Source of the DNA: Vigna angularis
Lineage: Eukaryota > Streptophyta > Magnoliopsida > Fabales > Fabaceae
Assembly (NCBI RefSeq): GCF_016808095.1
Contig: NC_068974.1
Location: 4,712,001 to 4,776,000, forward strand
DNA: 64,000 nt
Direction of reading: 5' to 3'
In this document: in pieces, positions 34,232 through 46,931 of the stretch
Layout of the letters: each line of letters begins with the position of its first letter
How positions within the stretch are numbered: position 1 is the first letter of the stretch
Made by a program: the position numbers and the translations under genes
Notes under the pieces: generated by a model
Database searches by the model: none
What the model saw: the letters and a program-made list of their open reading frames with translations, nothing else
Told to the model about the DNA's origin: nothing

Positions 34232-37200
34232 ATGGCGTTCACTCTCTCTCCCTCCTTTAACCTTTCCCTAACTCGTAACCGAATCACCTGCTTCTCCAAG
34301 GAGCACCGCCGCCAAGTCATCGCAAAGGTGTTCCATCACAACCACGCGCATTACGCTGCAATGACACGTTTAGCATTTCTGTCACGAGGGGTTTTTTTAC
34401 TGAACCTGTTTTGGGAATGGTGCAGGAAGCGGTAGGAGACGTGACGCGTGCCATGTCTGCGAGTGTTGTGGAGAGGATAATGAAACGGTTGAGGAGTGTG
34501 GTTCCAATGGTGATTGCGTCCGTTCAGATTAGCGCTTTGGTGCCGTTGATTGATTACGCGGCGTCAACCGGTGCTGCCGAAGCAGTTTTGTATTCGCCTG
34601 ATACGAAGGTTCCGAGAACCGGGGAGGTTGCTCTCAGAAGAGCCATCCCTGCCAATGCTAATATGAAGTCTATACAGGTCTGCTTGGTTTGCAAGCGTGT
34701 TTGGTTGATGTTGTTGTCGTTTTTTTCTTTTTTTGTAAAGGAAGCAGTAATAGCTTTATTTTATTTTCTTAAATTAATATGAAAACACCAAATTTTACAT
34801 TTATTAGCTAAGATGCTACTTATGTTTATCTTAATTTTCCATATAATATAAAAGATCACTACGTTTCTTAATAAACAATCCTTAACATTCCATATTTGAA
34901 TGTATTTTTGGAATGAGAACATTAAAGGGGGTTATGTTAGTTGGAATTTACATATATTTTAATTCACCAAAAGGTAGTGACTTGTGTCCCTTATAATCCT
35001 GGTGATGCCAAATTGTGTCGTTCAAGATATCTGAGATGTTAGTCATTACTACTTAAGCTATAGGTTAAAAAAAAATTAGTTTACCAAACTGGAATAATTT
35101 TTTTAATTTATTAAAAGAATAAAAGAGTCGTTTGTTAATATAAGCAAGCATTTCATTAAGGGTAAAATGGGATAGATAGAGTTCAATGCTTACACACTGA
35201 AGATACTTATTGTGGAATTTTTTTTATATATTTAAATTCAGAGGAAATGTACGCGTTATTGTAATCTAGACATATTTCAGTAAGAGCAAAATTGGACCCC
35301 CAATTAATTTAAGAGTTCATTAGGAATGTACTTAAAAAATAGTTATTATAAAAGCACACAAACTTATGATATTTGACATATTGTAATATGATCACAATGT
35401 AATCACATTATCCCTGCTTGTTTTTTCCTGTTCTTTGTTACTTATCTATTAACAGTTTATTTGCTTATGTAAGCTTAATAGAATAACATAACAAAATACA
35501 TATTTTGATAGAGCTCACCGTCAACCTTGAAGTAAATTTAGAAGAGCTGTTGGAAAGTTAATATAAATGGATGCAATCTAGACATGGACAGTAGACCTCG
35601 AAGCTATACTGACTGAAGCAGAACATGCACAATGGCAAGATACAATGTTACAAGATATTGCAGTCTTAGAAGCTGTAAGGACACTTGGAAGATCGAGAGC
35701 CTAGCGGCAATGGGTCTACAGGATAGAAGTACAATTCTTTTTTAATGGTCGAGCGCTGTACGTCCAAGCTTTGTTGCAAACGGGTTCACTTATGTTGAAG
35801 TTTTGGGGTCCCTTGCTGAATAATTGCTATTTTCATATCTGAAAGGCAAAATCTTCATTGGGTTGTTAGTATATGTGGATTACATCTTACTAGCAGAAAA
35901 TGGTTTAGAGGCTTGTTTGGAATTCAAGAGTTATTTGGAAAAATATTTTCATATCAAGGATTTGGGGGTGCTCAAGTATTTCTGAGGAATATAGAGGTAA
36001 CAAGGTAACAACAGGGAAACTTTGCGCAAAAAAAAAATGCATTGAACATAATATCACCATGTGCACGTAGACCTGCTGAGTCTTCCATGAAAGAGGGACA
36101 AAAATTGGGGCTAGCAGGACATCGGGAAATGAAGTATTACTCAGTTTATCAACATCTAGTTGGCAGAGTATTTACATGATGATTACTGACCCCGAGTTGT
36201 TTTATTTCGCTGCATGTGTTGTCCTACTTTGCACAAGCACATCAAAAAGACCACTTAAAGATTGAAATGCTGGTAGTGCCTTACCTCAAGGTCAACCCTT
36301 GAGAAGAGATATTACCGACCAACAATGATTTGAGATAGTACATCTATTACGGGCACACTGAGATCAGTGATGGATACTTTGTCAATTTTGGGAATCACCT
36401 GTGTATTGGAAGACGAAAACTTAGGGCACTATATCCTATTTTTTTAAGAAAAGCAGAGAATCATGATTGAAGCAGCCAGTAGTGAGCTAATTTGCCTGAA
36501 GTCAAACCATCCTTGGGGACAGGTCTCAAATGACCTATGATGAGGTTGTATTGTGATATCAGTATGCTATAATCATAGCAGAAAATCATGTTTTCCATAT
36601 CGAGATAAATTTCCAATGCCAGGTTGGAAATATTGTGATGATGACTTATTCAGTTCTAGTTCCAACAGATAGACATATTCAACCAGGCTCTCACTTAACA
36701 ATAATTTCAATTTCCACTGGTCATTTTGGGCATTTGTTGATCCTCATGCACCGACTTCAGAGGGTGGAGGAGGAGGAGTACTGAAAGTAGATAGATGTTG
36801 TAATTAGTTATAGATGATACTGACAGATATTGGAATTTGGAAAGTAAATATTTTGCTGTATAATTTATTATAGTTTTCTAGAGATGATTTTGGGAAATGA
36901 TACGTTTTCATTTGGTTGATTAGAATGTTATATTGATTAGTAATTTTTATATAAGGCAGGAGCTGCCCATTTGTAGATCTCTTCCAAATAATATATCCAT
37001 TCTGACTGTGAAATAGGAGAATTGTGTTTTAGATTTTTTTTGCTCTTTGAACCTTTTAATGATCAGAATTATGTTCTTTTAATGTATTTTTCAGGACACT
37101 CTTGAAGATATTACGTACCTTTTGAGGATTCCACAGAGAAAACCTTATGGAACAATGGAGGGGAATGTGAAGAAAGCTTTGAAGGTATTCAATAATTTAT

Positions 37201-40200
37201 TTTGTTTCCTGTTTCTTTCATCGTTTGTTCTTAGCTGTATTTGTTTGAGAAACAAAATATTGATTATTAGGTTATGTAATGATGTTGCATCCATGAAATA
37301 TTTGCCTTTCATTCTATGGATTGACAAATAGGTCAAATGTTTTGAATTTCGTACATGACAACATGTATGAGCTTTAGACCTATCAATTTGGGCCAACCAA
37401 CCGGGCTTGGCCTTGACTTATGTGGACTAGGGCCAAAATGGTCCTTAGGACCAAAACCCCACATAAGACCAAAAAATACCTAAAGGACTAATATGCCCAC
37501 TACGAGTTTTATGGTTCAAGGTGAATCTATGGACCATCTTTTGAATTACAAAATCTTATTTATTATGAAAATGAAGAAACCAAGATATGCTGAGTCTAGG
37601 TAGGACTGAGTCTAGTTCAAACCAAGTTTGGTCAGGTTAAGATGGGCTCGACTTCGGTTTGATGTCAGGCCAACTCGTGTGTGGCCGAGGTCAAAATAGG
37701 CTGGGTCAGGACCATGTTAAGTTTGTCTAGCTAGGTCTAGGTTAGGCCAATTCAAGTTGGGTCTAGGTTTGGCTGAGTTAGGTTGGGTCTAGGTCAGGCA
37801 GAGTTGAGAGTCCATGTCGTGTTGAGTCAAGTCAGGCCAAGTTGAGTTGGACCTAGGTTTGTTTGGGTCCAAATCGAGCCATGTTGGATTGGGCTAAGAT
37901 GAGCCATGTTGGATTGGGCTAATGCGAGCTCATTTGAGATTGAACCCATGTCGAGCAATGTCAGGTTGGATCTAGATCACACAAAGTCAGGTTAGACTGA
38001 TATCAAGCCAAGTTGGGTATGGTCGAGGTTAAAATAGGCTAGGTCAAGACCATGCTAAGTTTGTCTGGCTAGGTCTAGGTTAGGCCAATTTAGGTTGGGT
38101 CTAGGTTAGGCTGAGTTAGGTTGGGTCTAGGTCAGGCAAAGTTGGGACATGTCTTGTTGAGTCGAGTCAGGCCAAGTTGAGTTAGACCTAGGTTTGTTTG
38201 GGTTCAAATCGAGCCATGATAGGTTGGGCTAAGACGAGCTCATTTGAGATTGAACCCATGTCGAGCAATGTCTTCTTGGATCTAGATCAGGTCGGGCCCA
38301 TGTTAGACTAATTTAGGTTAGTTCAATGTTAGACAGGGCCCTAATCCAGAAAGATTAGGTTAGGTTTGGTTTACATCATGTAAGATTTGGTCAGGCCCAA
38401 CCTAAGTTAGGTTGGGTCCAAATTAGGCTTGGTTGGTTTGGAATAGGTCAGGTTCAACTTTGGTGGGTAGAGTCCGAGTCAAGATGGGATTGAACTGGGT
38501 TGAGCCCTGGTCAATTTGGGTTGGGCCTAGTAAGCCTATGTTTGGTTGGGTCAAGCATAGCCTAATGTAGGATGAGCTAGACTAGTTGAGCTCAAGTTAA
38601 GCTTGGTTGAGTTGAACCAAGCTCAAGTTAGGCTTGGTTGTGTTGGGCCAAGGTTAAGTTGGGTCCAAGTTAGGAAAGGTATGTAAGGTCAGGCAAGCTG
38701 AGTCGAGCTCAAGTCAAGTTGTGTCGATTTGAGCTTAGGTAGGTTGGGTTTGGGCCCAAACCTTGGAATGTTGCAAATAAAAGGAAAATTAATGATCAAT
38801 TTGCGATTAATGTAAAATATTTAGATGTAATTTAGAATATTGTAAAGATTCATGCAATCCTGGAAAGTATTTAAGAATTAATTGAAGTCTTATTTTAATT
38901 TTGTAGTAACCTACTTTGGTTTTGACAAACCTTGCTATATCTTTTTTGTTGATTAAAAAATTGAGGCATATAACTAAGAAACTACTTTAGAACTTATTTT
39001 TCCTTTAGAGTACTGTAGTATTTGTTGCACCTTAGTAATATCTTCTTACATCTTTAACATCGTGTTTGGTCTGTTGATATGGACTTGTTGTACTGTTCAT
39101 TTGAGGACATTTAATTCTTGTAATTTTCTTCTTTATATCAGTTAGCAGTTGATGAAAAGGATTCTATATTGGCCAGTATACCAGCAGAACTGAAGATAAA
39201 GGGCTCTTTGGTACATGCATCCCTGATAGAGGGAAAGGTTTGCTCAAAAACTGTATCTTTTGGAATATATGAACTTTAGTTTGTATATCCTGATATAATT
39301 ATTGTCATAATACATGCTGGCAGTCATGATCTAACTCCCTCCTCTATTTGGAAAAAAGAGTAGTCATTTGCATTTCATTTCAATTGATTATTTGTACGAA
39401 GATCTCAGTTAATATATCTGAGGTTATACTTATGATTATAGTTCTTACATTGCAAAATGAATACATTTTTCTATTGTCAATGTTTCTGATATGAAACTAA
39501 TATACCGGGTACCTGTTTCCAAAGGAATACTTAATGCAAGAAAAGAAGTTTCAAATGTAGAAACCAGAATATGGATTTTGGCATGTTTTGCTTATATTCT
39601 GATCTTTATGTTCTGTCTTCTGTAGGATGGAATATACTAGAATATCTTAGAAGTTATAATTGACGAATTATGGAAATTGGTAGTAATGGTTCATTATAGA
39701 AGCCACATCAGTGATGTCAATATTTTGCAGGGGGGCTTGCAAACTCTTCTTCAGTCTATAAAGGAACAGGATGCAGATAAAGTATCTGTGAACCTTGCAT
39801 CTACACTGGACACTGTAGCAGAGCTAGAGTTGTTACAGGTAGCTGTAAACTAGATAATATGATAGAATCTTGAAATGAATGTAGTTATTTTCAATTCTCC
39901 AAAAAGTCTTGAATGAATCTATCCAACAAAAATATTATAATCATATCCAGAATCTGAACTTAATTTTGTTGCAACAGGCGCCAGGATTATCTTTTTTGTT
40001 GCCCGAGCAATATGCACAACAATATCCACGGTCAGTGACTCAAATTAAAAGTCATGTCAATCTCTACCTTGATGTAATTACATAGATCTGTTTAATGGAT
40101 ATTTGAGTTTTCCACCCTTATAAATGTTGGACATACCGTGGCCATTTGACATGAGTCTAACATAATAAAAGATATTCACTGAAATTATTCATAGCTCAAT

Positions 40201-42151
40201 TCCTTAGGAAAAGTAAACACTCAGAACATTGGGGAAAATCAATATATTCCCATTGCTTTTAGGCTTTCTGGGAGAGGAACTGTCGAGTTCACCATTGAGA
40301 AAGGAGATGGTTCAACATTTTCCCCAGTTGGTGGAGAGCAGAAAAATACAGCCACTATTCAGGTATAATTAACCCCGTAAGTTTTCCTTTGTAATTTGCC
40401 ATTGGTTATTGATTTGGTGGGTTCACGTCTCTTAAGGATCCATAAGCATTGAGAGCAGGTTAAATTTAAAGACTAAATAAAAATTGATGGAGCGTGAATA
40501 AAACAAACTGTTAATAAGTTATATTATTAAAGATTAACTATTAGACCTTTGTTTTCAGGTTGTTATTGACGGATACTCTGCTCCATTAACTGCAGGAAAT
40601 TTTGCAAAACTGGTAAGGTAGTGGAACGTTACTTCAGACTTGTGAATTTTCCATATGGTTATTCTTTGCCAATGGCCATCCTTGATTTTAATTCCTTCTG
40701 AGGGTTCAATCACTTTCGTTCAGATTTCCTAAGTTTTTTGAGTGAACCAAAGCACCATTTGAATGGTTAATCTCAGTTACTAAGTCCTATTTGCTTGAAC
40801 TTCTCATACTATTACTATCGCAGGAAATAATTAGGTCAATTAGTATTCTTGTGAAAAACTAAGTTCTTTGAGAACTTTATTTTTGCCTCTTGGTTTGATA
40901 GTTTGAAAATAGAAGAAAGATTCGCTTCCGAAAACTTAAACATCTGTTGAGGCTGTAATGCAAGCGGCAATGGATCCATCACTAAACTGAGAAAGTTGTT
41001 TAGGATGTCAAAGAGTCAGCAATTAAAACAGCCTGAGAACTATGGTAATAGCCTAATAGACAACTCTGCCTTTGAACAAACGTGTTGAAACTACTAAAGG
41101 GAAAAGAAAACTAAGAACTTCAAGGGTTTCAGCTGCGGAAGAATGCAAATGTTATTGAATTTCTCATGGACTGAACTGGTTGATATATTGGAATATTTCC
41201 ATTCTTAGAATATTTAGTTTCAATTGTACATGTCCATGAGAACTTGTATTATGCAGTTTAATTCCTGTTTTTAAGTGTTGGTTCTTTAAACATCAAGATT
41301 TTTAGATTGTCTGACCTAGTGGAAACAACCCTCACACACTCCCACCCTCCAGGTGATGGATGGAGCCTATAATGGCGCAAAACTCAACTCTATCAACCAA
41401 GCTATTCTCTCAGATAATGGAGGTGATAAAAACAGTGGTTACAGTGTTCCCTTGGAAATAATGCCCTCTGGACAATTTGAGCCCCTTTACAAAACAACAT
41501 TAAGTGTGCAGGTATGTTTATAAAAAATTGGCAGCAGGCATTACCAGAATTTATGATACTGTTCTCATATATGTTTTGTGTTGAGGAAGGATGGAGAACT
41601 GCCAGTTCTTCCTCTATCTGTTTATGGGGCAGTTGCTATGGCTCATAACGAAGCCTCTGAAGAATATTCATCACCTTACCAGTTCTTCTTCTATCTCTAC
41701 GATAAACGAAGTGTAAGTGCAATTTATCACTTATCTCGTCGCATTTTTATCTGCTCACAGGATTTGCCTGGATTTCGCTAAACAAAGTGAAACATGGAAG
41801 CAGAACTTTTCATTCTTGGGAGTAACTTCCTCTTGCATGTTGATTAAGCCATTCATTTTTCCTCCTATTGATGTAACCTCTAGTGGTATTCGTTTCCTCT
41901 TTTGTAGGCTGGTTTGGGAGGAATATCATTTGATGAAGGACAATTTTCAGTTTTTGGGTATGTTATCCTAGCCTGTCACTTAATCAATTTTGAATTTCAA
42001 CTTTTTCTCCAATGTTTTTTATGACGTTAAACCATGCAGATACACAACCACCGGGAGAGATATTCTTCCCCAGATAAAAACTGGTGATATTATTCGTTCT
42101 GCAAAACTAATTGAAGGCCAAGACCGTCTTGTATTACCGAAGGAAAGTTGA
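34232..42151 (+). CDS. CYP37: Peptidyl-prolyl cis-trans isomerase CYP37, chloroplast thylakoid lumen
   Basis: Exons 34232-34327, 34426-34677, 37095-37184, 39142-39237, 39731-39838, 39978-40030, 40263-40362, 40559-40612, 41353-41511, 41590-41712, 41908-41957 and 42040-42151 join in frame (430 residues). The N-terminus (MAFTLSPSFNLSLTRNRITC) is Ser/Thr/Arg-rich like a plastid transit peptide. The mature start resembles CYP37 (EAVLYSPDTKVPRTGEVALRRAIPANANMK). A helical PsbQ-like region follows (LEDITYLLRIPQRKPYGTME), then the cyclophilin domain from VVIDGYSAPLTAGNFAKL to GYTTTGRDILPQIKTGDIIR. The family acts in the thylakoid lumen, and a role in photosystem assembly or acclimation is inferred from CYP38 and CYP37. 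The N-terminus is uncertain. Either a 98-bp GT-AG intron (34328-34425) is spliced, or the first exon is continuous with a one-base loss in the GGGGTTTTTTT run near 34388. The second option gives about 463 residues, closer to the Arabidopsis length. Exon 10 has a weak pyrimidine tract at its acceptor. Confidence 0.93.
35570..36781 (+). pseudogene. Ty1/copia reverse transcriptase/RNase H remnant in CYP37 intron 2
   Basis: Plus-strand copia pol fragments, many stops and shifts. Visible blocks are an RT N-terminal piece (EAEHAQWQDTMLQDIAVLEA, about 35617-35680), a catalytic block LLVYVDYILLAENGLEACLE (35861-35925) with VDY for VDD, and FKSYLEKYFHIKDLGVLKYF ending in a stop. Later pieces correspond to the RT-RNase H connection and a decayed RNase H. 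A polypurine tract (36761-36780) precedes a possible LTR. The region has the same orientation as the host gene. Confidence 0.75.
36782..37010 (+). mobile_element. Probable short 3' LTR of the intron-2 copia remnant
   Basis: It starts TGAAAGTAGATAG directly after a purine-rich tract (AGAGGGTGGAGGAGGAGGAG). A TATA-like stretch (TTTTTATATAAGGCAGG) lies at 36945-36961. The right end is not defined, and no 5' LTR is seen. Confidence 0.45.
37373..38765. repeat. Degenerate minisatellite in CYP37 intron 3
   Basis: About 1.4 kb is built from variants of the words GTTGGGTC, TAGGTTAGG and CAAGTTGAGTC. Superimposed is a longer duplication. A block from about 37693 (AAAATAGGCTGGGTCAGGAC) recurs from 38031 (AAAATAGGCTAGGTCAAGAC), offset 338 bases, with shared text for about 270 bases. 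The first copy has an extra unit near 37892-37920. It contains no open reading frame. Confidence 0.85.
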
Positions 42152-42586
42152 GTATATTTGGCGGCGGTGTTACCCAAGTAGGAAAAATATTCATTCTTTT
42201 TTAATATGTGGATGGCATATGGCATCAGCCTGATTTTCTTGGTGTAGGTTGGGTTCTAAATTATGTAGAAAATGAGTTGAAATTTCTATTTAATAAAAAT
42301 CCCATGGAACAGTGAAATACATTCTCCAGAAAAGGAATCCCTTTCGGTGACTTAAATCTTAACTATTATCCTTTAGTTTCTTGTAAAGGAGCACATCATC
42401 TATGGTTCTATATCGACATCTTACTAAAAGAATTATATATTATGTGTGCAGTCCAGTCGGTTTAATGGATCTGCTCAACATTTAATAACTATTAGGAATA
42501 TTAGGCATAGAATAACGATCTAAATTCTATATACTTGAATATGTTTGAAAAAACTTTTATAGAGAAAAATATTATTTAGTATCTAA
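42152..42586. other. 3' flank of CYP37
   Basis: Probable 3' UTR and downstream sequence, with an AATAAA-like signal (TTTAATAAAAATCC) at 42290-42303. No other feature seen. Confidence 0.45.
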
Positions 42587-42767
42587 TGTGTATTAGATAT
42601 ATTATCTTTATATTTTATCTTTAGTTAATTTATTTGTAATTATTAATATGTATTAGATATATTATCTTTATATTTTATCTTTAGTTAATTTATTTGTAAT
42701 TATTAATGTGTATTAGATATATTATCTTTATATTTTATCTTTAGTTAATTTATTTGTAATTATTTAT
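42587..42767. repeat. 60-bp tandem repeat, three copies
   Basis: The unit reads from TGTATTAGATATATTATC through TTAGTTAATTTATTTGTAAT. It repeats with a period of exactly 60 bases, and copies are nearly identical (one A/G change at 42659/42719). The array is AT-rich and non-coding. Confidence 0.95.
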
Positions 42768-43451
42768 GATATGTATTTTAAACTTAGCATATATATTTTT
42801 ATTATAAATAGAGTATTTATGTATATATTCAACACAGTAAAAATTAAACAAGTGTTTACATACACGTATATTCCAAATTCTAATATATATTAAACAAGTA
42901 TTCAGAGCATATAAACATCTAAAAACATCTAAAGTTTAGCATTATGCTCAGGGCACACATTAAACAAGCATGGAAATTACCGATCCTTCAAAAACATTGT
43001 TAATAATCTAATTCAATAGCAGATTCACAATGTTGTTTAACCTACATTCTATTATTTCATTCCTAAAACAGAGCATATATCATCAACTTCCTTTTTCAAA
43101 TCATTATATAGTACTAACCATAATCCAAACAAAATCAATAACACCTATACACATATATTCATTAGAGTAATTACATTTATACAATCATTCAATTATTATC
43201 AATTATGCTATGAATTACAAAATCAGGAATATCACTTACAACCACAAAACAACACAATCAAAATGAGTCATAATGTATAAACAACAAATATGTAATCTAA
43301 AATGACCAACCGACTTACCATATCTTGTTCTAAGCGGGCATACTCCTTACGGGAGTCCCTATAAGGGTAATTGGAGCTTGATTGCTGGTGTTTGATGTTT
43401 TTTCCTTATTTTGTATGTTTTTTTATTAAAAAGAAAGATAATAACAAATCA
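42768..43451. other. AT-rich spacer
   Basis: No gene or clear repeat seen. It precedes the left palindrome of the plant-mobile-domain locus. Confidence 0.5.
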
Positions 43452-43487
43452 TAAGGGAAAACGGATGCCGACATCCGTTTTCCCTTA
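43452..43487. repeat. Perfect palindrome with the word AACGGATG / CATCCGTT
   Basis: A 16-base left arm (TAAGGGAAAACGGATG), a 4-base loop (CCGA) and an exact 16-base right arm. Two more copies of the CATCCGTT-type word follow within 45 bases. The same word builds the larger hairpin at 46932-47023. Confidence 0.85.
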
Positions 43488-44585
43488 AACGGCTGTTGAC
43501 ATCCGTTGACGGATGCTCACATTCGTTTAAAAATTATACGGTTTATATTTTACAGTTTTTTTATATTAATTTTGAAGATATTTAAATAATATAATTTATA
43601 TTTTTTGATATATCATTTTTGAATATATTTTGATGTATTTTAATAATGTATTTTTGAGGATCTTTATTGTTATTAGTATATATTTAGATTTTTTTTATTA
43701 TATAGGACATGTTCATGGATGTCATTTCGTGCAGATAATTGTATTATTTTGTGATTTCATTTGAAAATTACTTATAACTCAATTAACTATTGTAATTTGT
43801 ATTGTGGCAGGTTAAGTTACAAGAAGATTGTCCTTTGCCCATGGTCAATACCATCTCTTCAACCCACTGTTATCCTGAGGCACGAGCGTGGTCATCTATG
43901 TATACTAGTAGGATGCAAACATTTGCACACTTGATGGGCGTAACGACATCTTATGTTGACTTGGGTGATTCATGATATTTATAAAGATATGTAAAAATAC
44001 ACTATTACTTTTTGTATAGGTGTATTTTAAGCTTTTTGATGGACCCACACAATTCATTCAACTAAAATACTAAACATTTACTTTTTGTTAAAGTGTTTCC
44101 TAGATGTATATGTCTCCCTTCTTTTCCTTTACATAACTCCTAATATAATATTATATATATATATATAACACCTAATATAATATATTATATATTTATATAT
44201 ACATATATTTATCTTGAAATAAGTATTACATGCAAGGATTTCATATAAAGTATTATTAATGGTGTATATTTAAATTAATACAAAATAAAAATGAATAATA
44301 TAATCTTTGTAGAAAATTCTAGTACTGTACCACATTCATTTAACAATGTAAGTTTTATAAAAATTAAATTACAACTCTAAGCCATTAGTTGAAATAAACC
44401 TGTACACCATATTTATTAAACGAAAATCATATTAAATGAAAATAGGGTCAATGACATAATATACTTCAAGCCAAATTTTGGAAAATAAAATTATTTAACG
44501 AACATTTAAGGTAAACATTAGCGTATCCAAAATAACACAATCTCGTGAGTCATAATTTGTTAAAAAAATGAAATACAAAATCCTA
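43488..44585. other. Spacer left of the plant-mobile-domain pseudogene
   Basis: About 1.1 kb of AT-rich sequence, including a short TA run (44154-44167). It may hold the 3' UTR or other non-coding part of the mobile-domain element. No coding segment recognised. Confidence 0.45.
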
Positions 44586-46635
44586 TCAGTTAGATGTTGA
44601 CCGTCTACCACGCACATGCCTATGCCCTCTCCTAGTTGGAGAAAATTCGTCGATGCCCTCATTAGCAATCTGAAGCAGGTCCACCGACACCTGATGTGCA
44701 ACAGTACCCTCGGTCACATGACGACACGATATCAACAATTGTAACATTCTCGCCATTCGCCTAAATCTAGCCTGCATTATAATTATATCCAATAAATAAA
44801 TAAACATGGTTAAGAAAATTTAATAACATAAGCAATGAAAAATAGCATACCACGACGCCAGATAGTGAAGGTGGAGAGGATCTACGATGGGGCCGTGCCT
44901 CCTGTGGAACATCGGGGCACTGTGTAGGCGCAAGAGCCGGTCTCGCGTTAGGTGGAGCAGGAATAATATAGGGATGTGAAACCCTCCTAAACCACTGTAT
45001 GTATCCATCGACACATTCATAAGGGTATGATGCCTGTCTCACATTCGTAATAACGTGATTCATGAAGTGCAACCACGCATAATCAACAGCGACTACATCT
45101 GCATCTGTAATGGCAGTGGGTGATCGTAGAATCTCCTGGTATAACCCAAACTGCTTCATCACACGCTCAGGCAAATGACGGGAAATGGTGTCACCAATCC
45201 GAATCCATCCAGAATACATACAAATGCCAAAGAATGGACGAATGCCCCGATGTCCCTCATATGGATGTCATACAACTCCACTGTATGTCAGGCCATCCAA
45301 CTACGACCGAATCTCTGCAAGAGTCGAACTCTGCCGAGGGCTTTACCACCTAGCCGCACGTGGTGTGGTCTCATCATAAGAAGACACCAACCGCCTCCTT
45401 CCCATGGTAGGGAAATGCTCGTATATCCAACTCTAAAAATGCAATTATTCAATTAAATATCTTTCTTCTTTGAACATCGAAATAAGTACATCAAATAAAT
45501 GTGAAGAGTATATGTTTATACTTGAAACAAAGTCAGAAATCCAGCCATCTGCTTCGTGGAAGCCAAACTCGCATCCCCGAGCTGGTCGTACAAATGGGCG
45601 AGTGCAGCAACACCCCAAGCATATCTACCACACGTGTGTACATCTCTAAAAAATAGAAGGTAAGACACACGTATAGAAGTGACACTTTTATTTGCGAAAA
45701 TCGTGCATCCTACTAGATGCAACAGATATGCTCTGGCAGCATAGTCCCACTGTTGCGACTGACACCTCTGAACATATATCTCTCTTAGCCAGCTGAGTCT
45801 AACTTTCGGACCACGTGCATCCTCCATCTCAGCACCAGCTGCGCCACCATCAACGCCGAGCAGTTCTACAAGGGTTCTACGAGCCTCCTCAAACTCCAAC
45901 TCCTCCAAATCACATAATTGTCCCAATACCGGAAGGTGAAGTAAAGTGGAGACATCGTCAAGAGTGATCGACATCTCCCCTACAGGGAGATGGAAACTAC
46001 TCGTCTCAAAGTGCCATCTCTCTATGAAATCGAGCAACAAGCCCTTATCAACGTAATCATAGCAAATATCTGTGAGAGGCATCAAAGCGGAATTCAACAC
46101 AATGTGTTGAATTCCTTCGGCGCACGGTCCTAACTTATTAATTTTTTTACCATGGGAGATCAACTTCAGTATCTCCCCTCGATCCTACACAAAAATATTT
46201 AATATCAATTGTATTTGAAAAAAAACTTAATAATTAAAATTTAAGTTATTCACTCACCCGACCCTACGAAATGCCATAAGCAACATGCTGAACATAGTGT
46301 GTCAGCAATGAAGCATCACGTGGACCTCTAGGAAATCCACCGACATCCTCCTCCTGTATGTCAAGAACATCGATATGTTCCTCCTCCTCATTATCGTCAT
46401 GAGGAGCCTCAAATGCCTCCTCGTGAACAGGACCCTCATAGGCCTGATATGCCTCCTCCTCAAATGCTCGGTCCTCGGCTATAGGGTCATCCTGAATTGG
46501 AGCTGCACGTCTTCTCCGAGCTAAAGCTGTAGGTCGTCTCCTACCTTCACCCTGTGCAGAACTCTCTCCTCGAGAACTTTCTCCTCTAGAACTCTCTCCA
46601 CGAGAACTAAAAGATGAACCTCGTGTTCTTACCAT
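44586..46635 (-). pseudogene. Plant mobile domain (PMD) protein gene with premature stops
   Basis: Four exons on the minus strand, 46635-46258, 46184-45522, 45432-44851 and 44771-44586, have matching GT-AG sites and phase 0 throughout (about 600 codons). Exon 1 is low-complexity (repeated SRGES, then acidic runs) and ends DASLLTHYVQHVAYGIS. Exon 2 encodes the mobile-domain core, including LLLDFIERWHFETSSFHLPV, GEMSITLDDVSTLLHLPVLG and YLLHLVGCTIFANKS. Exon 3 has SWIYEHFPTM and later RPERV-like and AVDYAWLHFMNHVI segments. This is the MAIN/MAIL1-related domain (also labelled serine/threonine phosphatase 7 long form homolog), found both in host genes and in mobile elements. One stop near the end of exon 1 (46264) and three in exon 3 (about 45280-45355) break it. 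The palindromes on both sides suggest it was carried by a mobile element. Confidence 0.8.
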
Positions 46636-46931
46636 TTCTGACAAAAAATATTTTTAATTAAATTAATAATTATTTCATTAATTAATACTATTTTTTTATT
46701 AATTTAATAATAATTATTTCATTAAATAAAATAATTTTAATTTAGATATAAATAAATAAAAAATTAGAAAAAAACACTAAATTTAAATACTCTATAAATT
46801 AATTAAAAATATAATAAATTAATAAAGTAAAAAAAATAAAAATATAATAATTACGTAACAAATTAATTGAAAATAAAAAGTTAAAATAAAAACTAATAAT
46901 AAACTTAAAAGTTAAAAAAATTACAGGCCAT

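Noticed and set aside
44820..45456. Plus- and minus-strand frames overlapping PMD exon 3
   Set aside because: These are other-frame shadows of the exon; the true frame is defined by phase-0 splice sites and PMD wording.
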